Assembly (NCBI RefSeq): GCF_022919715.1
Contig: NZ_CP095042.1
Coordinates: 186,001 to 250,000 of the forward strand
Source: Agromyces sp. H17E-10
GTDB taxonomy: Bacteria > Actinomycetota > Actinomycetes > Actinomycetales > Microbacteriaceae
Direction of reading: 5' to 3'
Length of the DNA stretch: 64,000 bases
Of the stretch, positions 53,308 through 61,344 are shown piece after piece. The translations under genes and the position numbers were made by a program. A model generated the notes under the pieces. That model searched no databases and had not been told where the DNA came from. It saw only the letters and a list, made by a program, of their open reading frames with translations. Numbering within the stretch: the stretch's first letter is position 1; every line of letters starts with the position of its first letter.

Positions 53308-54282
53308 TCAGCGGGTGGTGCCCGCGACCTTCGGCAGGGCGCCGCCGGCGGCGGCGTTGCGGTCGGGCCGGAAGTTGTGGAAGTCGACGCCCTCGACGCC
53401 GCGCACGAGGTCGATCTCGTCCTCGATGAGCGCGGCCTCCCACTCCTCGGGGCCGACGAGCGGCAGGCGCACGCGGGGACTCGAGATGCGGCCGAGGCCG
53501 TGCAGGATGTACTTCGCCGCGACGGTGCCGGGCACGTGGGTCATCGTGGCGCGCACGAGCGGCTCGAGCTGCTTGTGCGCGTCGGTGGCCGCCTTGAGGT
53601 CGCCGCGGTTCACGGCGTCGACGATCGTGCGGTACGGCGCCGGTGCGATGTTCGCGGTGACGCCGATGAGGCCCGTGGCCCCGATCGCGAGGTGCGGCAG
53701 CACGTTCGCGTCGTCGCCCGAGAAGTACATGAGGTCGGTCTGGTTGAGCACCCGGCTGACCTCGGAGAAGTCGCCCTTGGCGTCCTTCACGGCCAGGATG
53801 TTCGGATGCTTCGCGAGCCGCAGGATCGTCTCGTACTTGATCGGCACACCCGTGCGGCCCGGGATGTCGTAGAGGATCACCGGCAGGTCGGTCGCGTCGG
53901 CGACCATACGGAAGTGGGTCAGGATGCCGGCCTGGGTCGGCTTGTTGTAGTACGGCGTGACGATCATGATGCCGTCGGCGCCGGCCTTCTCGCTGTGCTG
54001 GTACAGCTCGATCGCGTGCGCGGTCTCGTTCGAGCCGCCGCCCGTGATGATCTTGGCCCGGCCGGCCGCGACGTCCTTGCCGACCTCGACGAGCCGCAGC
54101 TTCTCGGGGTCGGTGAGCGTCGACGTCTCGCCGGTGGTGCCCGTGACGACGATGCCGTCGGCTCCCGCCGAGATGACGTCGTCGATGTGCTTCTCGACCC
54201 CGGGCCAATCGACCTCGCCGTCCGCCGTCATCGGCGTGACGAGCGCGACGAGCACTTGTCCGAAGGGGTTCTCTGCAGTCAC
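53308..54282 (-). CDS. dapA: 4-hydroxy-tetrahydrodipicolinate synthase
   Basis: First dedicated step of the lysine/DAP branch. 324 residues, TIM barrel. GTTGETSTL binds pyruvate, VILYDIPGRTG holds the proton-relay Tyr and NILAVKDAKGD the Schiff-base Lys. Two in-frame GTG codons are available, 54288 and 54282. The second is chosen because TACGCT lies 7 bases before it, matching the leaderless pattern seen elsewhere in the window. Confidence 0.95.
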   Translation of the reverse strand: MTAENPFGQVLVALVTPMTADGEVDWPGVEKHIDDVISAGADGIVVTGTTGETSTLTDPEKLRLVEVGKDVAAGRAKIITGGGSNETAHAIELYQHSEKAGADGIMIVTPYYNKPTQAGILTHFRMVADATDLPVILYDIPGRTGVPIKYETILRLAKHPNILAVKDAKGDFSEVSRVLNQTDLMYFSGDDANVLPHLAIGATGLIGVTANIAPAPYRTIVDAVNRGDLKAATDAHKQLEPLVRATMTHVPGTVAAKYILHGLGRISSPRVRLPLVGPEEWEAALIEDEIDLVRGVEGVDFHNFRPDRNAAAGGALPKVAGTTR

Positions 54283-54289
54283 GCCCACC

Positions 54290-54295
54290 AGCGTA
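54290..54295 (-). promoter_or_regulatory. -10 element of dapA
   Basis: TACGCT on the minus strand, 7 bases from the GTG at 54282 and 1 base from the GTG at 54288. Confidence 0.35.
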
Positions 54296-54367
54296 TCGGT
54301 TCGGCGGGATGCCGCGGCGCCGCGTGTCTCGCGCGGTCATGTCGGTGGGAGCCGGCGTCTGGCCGAG

Positions 54368-55306
54368 TCATCCGACGCGCCGGCCGCGCGATGAGCGACC
54401 GGGCTTCGAGACTCGGTGCCGCCCGTGCGCGACGCTCGCGAGGATCGCCGCCTCGACACGCGGCCAGTCATGGACGATCTGCGCGTAGTCGAATCGAAGC
54501 GTGACGTACCCGCGCTCGGCCGCGGCCGAATCTCGCACCAGGTCCTTGTGCCGCTTCGAGGCCGCCGCCGCCGCTACGTCACGACTGCCCTGCTCCAGCA
54601 GATCGACGAAGCCGTCGACGTGGTTGCCCTTGCCATCGGCCTCGAGGATGAGGCGATCACCGAGTACGAAGTCGACCCGACCAACCCCGTCGATCATGAC
54701 CTGCGAGCGTAGTTCGATGCGATGAGCTCGCAGGCGCAGGCGCAACAACGACTCGAGCCCGCTGTCGGCGTCCCATCTGGCGAAGTCGACCAGCGGGCGG
54801 TGCCTCGCCGGTACTTTCGCGCGCAGTCGTCGCACTCCAGCCCGGTCGATCAGCCGCTTGCGCATCGCCGATTCCAGCGCCGCGAAGAAGGTCTCGACGC
54901 CACAGCACGCGAGCGAGTGGGCGAGCGCGTCGACGATCGTGCACTCACCCAGACCAGACCCACCGCCGACCCAGTGCAGCACGCATGTGCAACCGTCATG
55001 CGGATGACGACGCCCATGCGCCGGCATCGAGACGTGCACGCGCTCGTCGTGATCGAGCAACCACACACCGGCGCGCCGCAAGCGGGAGACACAGCCGAGC
55101 ATCCCGACATGCCGCGCGGCGGTCACGACCTCGGCCGCGGCGGTCGGCGTGGCGTACACGCCCGGTCTGACTCGGCGGATGTCGCCGACACGCCATGCCC
55201 GAGCGATGGACTTCGCATCGACGCCAGCTGACAGCAGGTCGGAGGTGCGCGCGACGCCACCGAGCCGGTCGCACCAACGTTCGACTTCATGCCCACTGAC
55301 GCCCAC
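54368..55306 (-). CDS. AbiEi-like winged-helix plus DUF559-type nuclease protein
   Basis: 312 residues. The N-terminal part resembles the AbiEi antitoxin winged helix (VARTSDLLSAGVDAKSIARAWRVGDIRRVRPGVYATP). The C-terminal part carries a PD-(D/E)XK-like core: SGLESLLRLRLRA, then RVDFVLGDRLILEADGKGNH with D, E and K in order. Such fusions are common as solitary genes in Microbacteriaceae, and I know of no proven role. No toxin partner gene lies next to it. Start GTG. Codon choice is somewhat less GC3-rich than in neighbours, suggesting acquisition. Confidence 0.7.
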   Translation of the reverse strand: MGVSGHEVERWCDRLGGVARTSDLLSAGVDAKSIARAWRVGDIRRVRPGVYATPTAAAEVVTAARHVGMLGCVSRLRRAGVWLLDHDERVHVSMPAHGRRHPHDGCTCVLHWVGGGSGLGECTIVDALAHSLACCGVETFFAALESAMRKRLIDRAGVRRLRAKVPARHRPLVDFARWDADSGLESLLRLRLRAHRIELRSQVMIDGVGRVDFVLGDRLILEADGKGNHVDGFVDLLEQGSRDVAAAAASKRHKDLVRDSAAAERGYVTLRFDYAQIVHDWPRVEAAILASVAHGRHRVSKPGRSSRGRRVG

Positions 55307-55422
55307 GCGTCGATCATCGCCTCACGCAGAACCTACCCGCCCGTGGACGGCGACGGCAGGTGAATATCCCAGCACAGTGCGCCCTTGTGGAGGAGGACTC
55401 GACCACGCGCGCGTTGGACGGC

Positions 55423-55577
55423 ATGTCGGAAATTACGGCGATGGGTCCGGCTGGGGCCGGAATTGGGGTGTTTCCTCCGACATCCCAACGCTGCAGGTCA
55501 AGGTGCAGCGATCGTGATGTCGGAGGAACATCCAGCAAACGGCCCCACAGGGCTTCTTCGCAGCGATCTTCCGACAT
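55423..55577. repeat. Nested inverted repeats built on ATGTCGGA
   Basis: ATGTCGGA occurs at 55423-55430 and 55517-55524, and its complement TCCGACAT at 55476-55483 and 55570-55577. They alternate in direction over 155 bp. The outer pair extends to 9 bp (55423-55431 with 55569-55577), the inner pair to 13 bp (55472-55484 with 55516-55528). GCTGCA (55490-55495) and TGCAGC (55504-55509) close an inner hairpin. The 344-bp spacer 55307-55650 contains no gene I can support. Possible small non-autonomous element, regulator site or termination structure. Confidence 0.75.
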
Positions 55578-55650
55578 TCCGGCCGTGTAGCACGCCGGCA
55601 GTTACTCGGCGCCCCGCCGAGACAGACGGATGGGCCGGGCCGGCCCGGGG

Positions 55651-56319
55651 TCAGCGGCAGTAGGTGAGGAAGCGGTACCGGATGCCGCTGCGGGAGGTGT
55701 GCTCGCCCGACTCGGGGTCGATCGTCTCGAGACGGAAGGCGTCGGGCACGGCCGGCGCCCGCACGTCGCCGGGCTCGGGGATGAAGCCGCCGGGGTGCAC
55801 GAGCTCGGTGACCTCGACCACGTCGACGAGGCCCGGCCGGTCGAGCGCCTCGGCGAAGAGCTGGCCGCCGCCGATCACCCAGACCCGCTCGGCGTCGGAA
55901 ACGAGCGCGAGCGCGTCGTCGAGCGTCCCGGCGCGCTCGGCGCCGTCGAAGACCCCGTCGACCTGACGGGAGACGACGATGTTGCGCCGGCCCGGCAGGG
56001 GGCGGTACCTCGGGTCGAGCGAGTCCCACGTCTTGCGCCCCATGACCACCGGCGCGCCGAGGGTCACGGCCTTGAAGTGCGCGAGGTCTTCGGGCACGTG
56101 CCATGGCATGCCGCCATCACGCCCGATGACGCCCCCGTCGGCCTGCGCCCAGACGAGTCCGATGTGCGTCTCGGCCGAGCCCGCGCGGTCGGGCCACTCG
56201 GCCGGCTCGGGCGTGGGTGACGTCGAGGCCGGAGCCGACGGCGAAACCGACACCGACGTCGAAGGCGCCGAGAACGACGCCGGCGCCGACGCCGAAGGCG
56301 CCGAGGCATCCTCGTTCAT
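55651..56319 (-). CDS. folA: Dihydrofolate reductase with N-terminal extension
   Basis: Reduces dihydrofolate made by ThyA. 222 residues. The core starts near residue 53 with [31 protein letters not shown], where the WxxPEDL acid is the catalytic site, and continues with [11 protein letters not shown] and [10 protein letters not shown]. The first 50 residues are a Ser/Ala/Pro repeat-like tract absent from ordinary DHFR. The ATG overlaps the thyA stop (ATGA) and supports the long form, though a start within the tract is possible. Confidence 0.93.
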   Translation of the reverse strand: MNEDASAPSASAPASFSAPSTSVSVSPSAPASTSPTPEPAEWPDRAGSAETHIGLVWAQADGGVIGRDGGMPWHVPEDLAHFKAVTLGAPVVMGRKTWDSLDPRYRPLPGRRNIVVSRQVDGVFDGAERAGTLDDALALVSDAERVWVIGGGQLFAEALDRPGLVDVVEVTELVHPGGFIPEPGDVRAPAVPDAFRLETIDPESGEHTSRSGIRYRFLTYCR

Positions 56320-57125
56320 ACGGCGACGGCGGCGCGGATCGCGGGGTGGTGCTCGTACCCCTCGACCACGAAGTCGTCGTACTCGTAGTCGAAGATCGAG
56401 TCGGGGACCCGGGCGAGCCGCAGGGTCGGGTACGGGTACGGGTCGCGCGTCAGCTGGAGCTCGACCTGCTCGACGTGGTTGTCGTAGATGTGGCAGTCGC
56501 CGCCCGTCCAGACGAAGTCGCCGACCTCGAGCCCGGTCTGCGCGGCGACCATGTGCGTGAGGAGCGCGTACGAGGCGATGTTGAACGGCACCCCGAGGAA
56601 GAGGTCGGCGCTGCGCTGGTAGAGCTGGCACGACAGCCTGCCGTCGGCCACGTAGAACTGGAAGAGCGCATGGCACGGCGCCAGGGCCATCGAGGGGATG
56701 TCGGCGGGATTCCAGGCGGAGACGATGAGGCGACGCGAGTCGGGGTTCGACCGGATCTGCGCGACGACGTCGGCGATCTGGTCGATGACCTCGCCCGACG
56801 GCGTCGGCCACGACCGCCACTGCACGCCGTAGACGGGGCCGAGCTCGCCCTGCTCGTCGGCCCACTCGTCCCAGATGGTGACGCCGTGCTCCTGCAGCCA
56901 GGCGACGTTCGACGAGCCCTGCAGGAACCACAGCAGCTCGTACGCGATCGACTTGAAGTGCACGCGCTTCGTCGTGATGAGCGGGAACCCCTTCGAGAGA
57001 TCGAACCGCAGCTGCCGACCGAACACGCTGCGCGTGCCGGTGCCGGTGCGGTCGGTCTTCGCCTCGCCGTGCTCGAGCACGTCGCGGAGGAGGTCTTCGT
57101 ACGGGGTGGCGATCGTCTCGGACAT
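56316..57125 (-). CDS. thyA: Thymidylate synthase (ThyA type)
   Basis: Methylates dUMP with methylene-THF, giving dihydrofolate for FolA. 269 residues. Active-site cysteine in [29 protein letters not shown] at the start, and the dUMP-binding [27 protein letters not shown] lies 7 bases before the ATG and the start [13 protein letters not shown] is the family one. Directly coupled to folA. Confidence 0.96.
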   Translation of the reverse strand: MSETIATPYEDLLRDVLEHGEAKTDRTGTGTRSVFGRQLRFDLSKGFPLITTKRVHFKSIAYELLWFLQGSSNVAWLQEHGVTIWDEWADEQGELGPVYGVQWRSWPTPSGEVIDQIADVVAQIRSNPDSRRLIVSAWNPADIPSMALAPCHALFQFYVADGRLSCQLYQRSADLFLGVPFNIASYALLTHMVAAQTGLEVGDFVWTGGDCHIYDNHVEQVELQLTRDPYPYPTLRLARVPDSIFDYEYDDFVVEGYEHHPAIRAAVAV

Positions 57126-57132
57126 CCCGTCA

Positions 57133-57138
57133 AGGCTA
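57133..57138 (-). promoter_or_regulatory. -10 element of thyA-folA
   Basis: TAGCCT on the minus strand, 7 bases before the ATG at 57125; the opposing promoter lies at 57244. Confidence 0.45.
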
Positions 57139-57243
57139 ACCCCCGCCACCGACAGATCGGCGGATGCCGCGTCGCGACGATCCCGGATGCGCGCGGTGGG
57201 CGTCATTCGTCGTCACAGTGGCCTCTGCGCGGCGCGCCCGCCG

Positions 57244-57249
57244 TACCGT
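57244..57249 (+). promoter_or_regulatory. -10 element of the thioredoxin-like gene
   Basis: TACCGT, 6 bases before the ATG at 57256; no ribosome site. Confidence 0.4.
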
Positions 57250-57255
57250 CTGACC

Positions 57256-57702
57256 ATGGACCTCCTGCTCGCCCTCGCGATCGGCGTCGCGCTCGTCGCG
57301 GTGTCGACGGCCGTCGGACTCGTCTGGCGTGCGGCGCAGGGTCGGGCGGTCGCGGGCTCCGGCGATCGCGTACACCCGGCCGATGTCGGGTCGGAGCCCG
57401 GCGCCTTCGGCGAGCGCGCGACGCTCGTGCAGTTCTCGACCGAGTTCTGCAGCCGCTGCCCCGCGACGGCGCGCCTGCTCGGCGGCATCGCCGACGAGAC
57501 GCCGGGGGTCAGGCACGTCGAGGTCGACCTGACACTCCGCGCCGACGTCGCCGATCGGTTCGCCGTGACCCAGACCCCGACGACGCTCGTCATCGACGCC
57601 GACGGCGCCGTGCGGGCGCGCATCGGCGGGGCGCCGCGCGCCGACGTGGTGCGCGCACAACTCGACCGAGTGCTCGGGAGGCAGCATGTCGACGTCCACT
57701 GA
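57256..57702 (+). CDS. Membrane-anchored thioredoxin-like protein, CSRC motif
   Basis: 148 residues. One N-terminal membrane segment (about 3-24) and a thioredoxin fold with redox motif CSRC at 65-68 and the cis-proline region TQTPTTLVIDADG. CxxC with an internal Ser-Arg is unlike CGPC of true thioredoxin, so a specialised partner is likely. It overlaps the next gene by 17 bases; DUF4395 with its own CxxC-like pair may be that partner. Confidence 0.82.
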   Translation: MDLLLALAIGVALVAVSTAVGLVWRAAQGRAVAGSGDRVHPADVGSEPGAFGERATLVQFSTEFCSRCPATARLLGGIADETPGVRHVEVDLTLRADVADRFAVTQTPTTLVIDADGAVRARIGGAPRADVVRAQLDRVLGRQHVDVH

Positions 57703-58168
57703 TCAGCAAGCCGAGCACGGCGTGCGACGCGGCATCGACCCGCGCGGTCCACGCTTCGGAGCGGGCATCACGGCGGTGCTCCTGCTCGTGACGGTCGTGC
57801 TCGCCGTCGCCGGCGCCGAGACGGCGGCCTTCTGGCTGCTCGTCGCGATCGCCGCGCTCTTCGCGTGGGGCGCGTTCGCCGGCATCACCAGGCACCCCTA
57901 CGGGCTGCTCTTCACGACGTTCGTGCGTCCCCGGCTCGCGCCGCCGACCGAGCTGGAGGACCCGCGTCCGCCGACCTTCGCACAGGGCGTCGGCTTCGCC
58001 GTGACGCTCGCGGGCGTCGTGCTCGCACTGCTCGGGATGCCCCTCGCCGTGCCGATCGCGGCTGCGATCGCGTTCTTCGCCGCGTTCCTCAACGCCGTGT
58101 TCGGCTTCTGCCTGGGCTGCTGGCTGTACCTGTGGCTCGTGCGGGCGCGGGTCATCCGGACGGCGTGA
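57686..58168 (+). CDS. DUF4395 membrane protein
   Basis: 160 residues with about four membrane segments (near 27-45, 48-65, 100-118, 122-150). The conserved FGFCLGCWLYLW places a CxxC pair inside the last helix. DUF4395 proteins often neighbour thioredoxin-like genes; function unknown. Translation is coupled by the 17-base overlap with the preceding gene. Confidence 0.82.
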   Translation: MSTSTDQQAEHGVRRGIDPRGPRFGAGITAVLLLVTVVLAVAGAETAAFWLLVAIAALFAWGAFAGITRHPYGLLFTTFVRPRLAPPTELEDPRPPTFAQGVGFAVTLAGVVLALLGMPLAVPIAAAIAFFAAFLNAVFGFCLGCWLYLWLVRARVIRTA

Positions 58169-58259
58169 GCCCGAGGCATCCGCGCCGCTCGAAAACCGCC
58201 TGCCGACGGCGCCTGCTCCCCCGCTAGGCTGAGATCCCGGCTCGAAGTGGAGGATCCCG

Positions 58260-58685
58260 ATGGCACTCACCAGTGAAGCGACCACCGTTTGGAAGGGCAC
58301 CCTGTTCGAGGGTTCGGGCGAGGTCGGCCTCGACTCGTCGGGGCTCGCGAACTTCCCCGTGAACTGGAAGGCACGCGCCGAGGGCGTGGCCAACACGACC
58401 AATCCCGAAGAGCTGCTCGCAGCGGCGCACTCGTCGTGCTTCTCGATGGCGCTGTCGCTCGCGCTCGCGCAGGCCGGCAACCCCGCCGAGAGCATCCAGA
58501 CGACCGCCGCCGTGACGTTCGAGCCCGGCAAGGGCGTGCTCGGCAGCCACCTGCTCGTGAGCGCTCGGGTGCCGGGCCTCAGCGAGGCCGAGTTCGAGGC
58601 CTTCGCGAACGACGCGAAGGCGGGCTGCCCGATCTCGCAGGCGCTCGCGGGCATCCCGATCACGATCGAAGCCGAACTCGCCTGA
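58260..58685 (+). CDS. OsmC-family peroxiredoxin
   Basis: 141 residues. OsmC/Ohr fold with peroxidatic cysteine C60 in AAAHSSCFSM and resolving C123 in KAGCPIS, plus the family glutamate in EELLAAAH. Detoxifies organic hydroperoxides. GGAGG lies upstream of the ATG, and TAGGCT further up is a likely -10. Downstream of the thioredoxin/DUF4395 pair by 92 bases, which suggests a thiol-redox theme. Confidence 0.9.
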   Translation: MALTSEATTVWKGTLFEGSGEVGLDSSGLANFPVNWKARAEGVANTTNPEELLAAAHSSCFSMALSLALAQAGNPAESIQTTAAVTFEPGKGVLGSHLLVSARVPGLSEAEFEAFANDAKAGCPISQALAGIPITIEAELA

Positions 58686-58688
58686 TCG

Positions 58689-59597
58689 ATGCGAGTCCTG
58701 ATCGCCGGTGCCTCCGGCTACATCGGCACCTCGTTCAGGGCACGGCTCCACGCGGACGGCCACGAGGTGGTCAGGCTCGTGCGCCGTCGTGCGCACGAGT
58801 CAGACGAGGTCTCGTGGTCGCCGGCCGCGGGCATCATCGACTTCACCGTCATGGACCGCATCGACGCGGTCGTCAACCTCGCGGGCGCCTCGCTCGCCCG
58901 GCTGCCGTGGACGAAGCGGTATCGCGACGAGATCCTCGAGTCGCGCATCACCGCCACCCGCACCCTCGCCGATGCGATGCGCAAGGCGCGCACGCCGCCG
59001 GCGGTGTTCCTCAGCGCGTCGGCGGTCGGCTACTACGGCGACCGCCCCGGTGAGCTGCTGACCGAGTACTCGAGCGCGGGCGGCGGGTTCCTCTCCGAGG
59101 TCGTCGGCCGCTGGGAGGCCGCCGCATCGCTGGCTCCCGAGGAGACCCGCACCGTGCTCGTGCGCACGGGCCTCGTGGTCGGCTCGGGAGGCGGGGCGAT
59201 TCAGCGCGTGGCGACGCTCACGAAGTTCGGCCTCTCGAGCCGGCTCGGCACGGGCGGCCAGCACTGGCCGTGGATCGCGCTCGACGACGAGGTCGGCGCG
59301 CTCGTGCACCTGCTCGACTCGAAGCTCTCGGGCCCCGTCAACTTCGTGGGCCCGACGCCGGCGACCGCCGACCGGGTGATGCGCGCGATGGCCGAGCGGA
59401 TGCGACGGCCGCACGTCTTCGGCGTGCCCGAGAAGGTGCTCGAGCTCGCGCTCGGCAGCGCCGCCGACGAACTGCTGCTCGCCAGCCAGAAGGTCAGGCC
59501 GCAACGCCTCATCGACGACGGCTACCGGTTCGCGCACACGACCGTCGAGTCGGCGATCGACGCGATGGTCAGCGCTGCCGGCGATCGAGCTCGATAG
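58689..59597 (+). CDS. TIGR01777-family nucleotide-sugar-epimerase-like protein
   Basis: 302 residues. Rossmann NAD(P) site GASGYIGTSF at the N-terminus, LSASAVGYYGD (Tyr of the short-chain dehydrogenase pattern) and a DUF1731 C-terminal domain beginning near residue 255 (FGVPEKVLELALG). Substrate unknown. It follows osmC by 3 bases. Its end overlaps the convergent membrane protein gene by 29 bases. Confidence 0.87.
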   Translation: MRVLIAGASGYIGTSFRARLHADGHEVVRLVRRRAHESDEVSWSPAAGIIDFTVMDRIDAVVNLAGASLARLPWTKRYRDEILESRITATRTLADAMRKARTPPAVFLSASAVGYYGDRPGELLTEYSSAGGGFLSEVVGRWEAAASLAPEETRTVLVRTGLVVGSGGGAIQRVATLTKFGLSSRLGTGGQHWPWIALDDEVGALVHLLDSKLSGPVNFVGPTPATADRVMRAMAERMRRPHVFGVPEKVLELALGSAADELLLASQKVRPQRLIDDGYRFAHTTVESAIDAMVSAAGDRAR

Positions 59598-60036
59598 CCG
59601 TGCGCACCGCCTGACGCGCGCGACGACGGTCGCCCGCGGCGTCGTAGGCGAGCCCGAGCCGCAGCCAGGCGCGCCACGAGTCCTCGTCGGCCTCCACGTC
59701 GGCCTTGAACCGGCCGAACTCGGCGTCGGCGGCATCCCGCTCTGCGCGCCCGCTCGGCCGCAGCGGCAGCCCGAGGTCGGTGCCCCCCTCCTCGTCGAGG
59801 CGGCGGATCAGCTCCTGCGAACGGATGCCGAACGCCAACTCGCGCCAGAGCGCCCACGCGGCGATGATCGGCAGCACGATGAGCGCGACGCCGATGACGA
59901 TCGCGACGGGCTCGCCCGTGCCGACGAACTGCACGGCACGCCACCCGATGAGCACGAGATAGAGGGCGAGGAGCGCGGCCATGATCAGTGCGCCGGTCTT
60001 CGCGGTGAGCCCCCGCCGACTACGGGCGGTGCTCAT
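59569..60036 (-). CDS. Small membrane protein with TPR-like C-terminus
   Basis: 155 residues. Two membrane segments (about 14-34 and 44-64) and a soluble part whose end (DSWRAWLRLGLAYDAAGDRRRARQAVRTAIEL) fits one TPR-type helix pair. Not assigned to a named family. ATG overlaps the dapB stop, so it is expressed with dapB. Convergent overlap with the epimerase gene. Confidence 0.65.
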   Translation of the reverse strand: MSTARSRRGLTAKTGALIMAALLALYLVLIGWRAVQFVGTGEPVAIVIGVALIVLPIIAAWALWRELAFGIRSQELIRRLDEEGGTDLGLPLRPSGRAERDAADAEFGRFKADVEADEDSWRAWLRLGLAYDAAGDRRRARQAVRTAIELDRRQR

Positions 60037-60800
60037 CGGGTCGCGTCCGCCGGCCCGGCGCCCGGCAGGTCGAGGCCGAGCAGGACGTCGAGGCCGACGC
60101 TGACCCCGGATGCCTCGGGCGCATGTCGCAGCGCGAGCAGGATGCCGGCCTCGTACGAGCTCGGCGAGAGCGTGGAATGCGTGAACGTCAGGGTCTCGCC
60201 GTCGCCGCCCATGACGACGCGCTGCTCGGCGAGCGTGCCGGCCATCCTGAGGCTGTGCACGGGAATCCCCGATACGAGTTGACCGCGCGCGCGCTGGTCG
60301 GCGTGCGGCGCCGAGACGGGACCGGCCGCGCCGCGCGCCTCGCCGATGAGCTCCGCCGTGCGCACCGCGGTGCCCGAGGGCGAGTCGACCTTGCCGGCGT
60401 GGTGCGCCTCGACGATCTCGATCGAGTCGAAGTAGGGGGCCGCGAGCGCGGCGAACGCGGTCGCGAGCACGCTGCCGATCGAGAAGTTCGGCACGAACAG
60501 CACGGCACCGGCGTCGTCGTGCCCGCGCACGAATGTCGTGATCTCGGCGATGCGGTCGCGCGACCAGCCCGAGGTGCCGACCACGATCGGGATGCCGGCC
60601 CCGGCGGCGAATTCGACGATCGCGGGGCTCGCGGCGGGGTGGGTGACGTCGAGCGCGACGTCGGCGCCGAGCATGTCGTCGAGGCTCGAGCCCGAGCCGA
60701 GCGCCGAATGCAGCTCGAGGTCGTCGGCCGCCTCGATGAGTCGGATCGCCAGTTGCCCCATCTTGCCCGTGGCTCCGGCCACGGCGACCTTGATCGTCAC
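60033..60800 (-). CDS. dapB: 4-hydroxy-tetrahydrodipicolinate reductase
   Basis: Second dedicated step of DAP synthesis, NAD(P)H-dependent. 255 residues. VAVAGATGKMG binds cofactor. EAHHAGKVDSPSGTA contains the catalytic His and Lys. GTG start with TAGACT 6 bases upstream. Together with dapA and dapF this gives three DAP genes in the window at separate loci. Confidence 0.95.
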   Translation of the reverse strand: MTIKVAVAGATGKMGQLAIRLIEAADDLELHSALGSGSSLDDMLGADVALDVTHPAASPAIVEFAAGAGIPIVVGTSGWSRDRIAEITTFVRGHDDAGAVLFVPNFSIGSVLATAFAALAAPYFDSIEIVEAHHAGKVDSPSGTAVRTAELIGEARGAAGPVSAPHADQRARGQLVSGIPVHSLRMAGTLAEQRVVMGGDGETLTFTHSTLSPSSYEAGILLALRHAPEASGVSVGLDVLLGLDLPGAGPADATR

Positions 60801-60806
60801 CCGTCG

Positions 60807-60812
60807 AGTCTA
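60807..60812 (-). promoter_or_regulatory. -10 element of dapB
   Basis: TAGACT on the minus strand, 6 bases before the GTG at 60800. Confidence 0.45.
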
Positions 60813-60845
60813 CCGAGGCGGGCATGGGCGCCGGCCCGTGCCGAA

Positions 60846-60851
60846 TATGCT
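60846..60851 (+). promoter_or_regulatory. -10 element of the GNAT gene
   Basis: TATGCT, close to consensus, 6 bases before the ATG at 60858; back-to-back with the dapB promoter. Confidence 0.5.
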
Positions 60852-60857
60852 CGACGC

Positions 60858-61343
60858 ATGCTGCACTACCGCGAGGCCGCCGTGACCGACGCCGATGCCC
60901 ACGCACTGCTCGACGCGTACTTCGCCGAGCGTGCGGCGGGCTTCCCGTCCGAGCAGGGCGAGTACCGTCCGACGTGGCCGGATGCCGCGCAGTTCACGCC
61001 GCCCGCGGGCGTCTTCCTCGTCGTGGTCGACGACGAGCGTGGCGGCGAGCTCGTCGGCTGCGGCGGAGTCCGACGCATCCAGCGCCGCCCCGAGACGTAC
61101 GAGATCCGGTTCGAGGTCAAGCACCTGTGGCTCGCGCCCGCCGGTCGGGGCCGGGGCGAGGGCAAGCGTCTGCTCGCCGAGCTCGAGCGACGGGCGATCG
61201 AGTTCGGCGCCCAGGAGCTCGTGCTCGACACGAATGCCTCGCTCGAAGCCGCGGGCGGGCTCTACCGGTCGGCCGGATACGTCGACATCGAGCCCTACAA
61301 CGCGAACCCGAACGCGACGAACTGGTACGGCAAGCGCGTCTGA
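60858..61343 (+). CDS. GNAT-family acetyltransferase
   Basis: 161 residues. Acetyl-CoA pyrophosphate loop RGRGEGKRLL near residue 99 after VKHLWLAPAG, then LVLDTNASLEAAGGLYRSAGYV, the usual motif B. Substrate unknown. The start is supported by the -10 with 6-base gap; the frame is open in the opposite-strand dapB region upstream but that extension has no support. Its stop is one base from that of the convergent phosphatase gene. Confidence 0.85.
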   Translation: MLHYREAAVTDADAHALLDAYFAERAAGFPSEQGEYRPTWPDAAQFTPPAGVFLVVVDDERGGELVGCGGVRRIQRRPETYEIRFEVKHLWLAPAGRGRGEGKRLLAELERRAIEFGAQELVLDTNASLEAAGGLYRSAGYVDIEPYNANPNATNWYGKRV

Positions 61344-61344
61344 C

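Noticed and set aside
55360..55590. 76-codon ORF across the nested repeats
   Set aside because: No ribosome site, no family resemblance, and it runs through inverted repeats.
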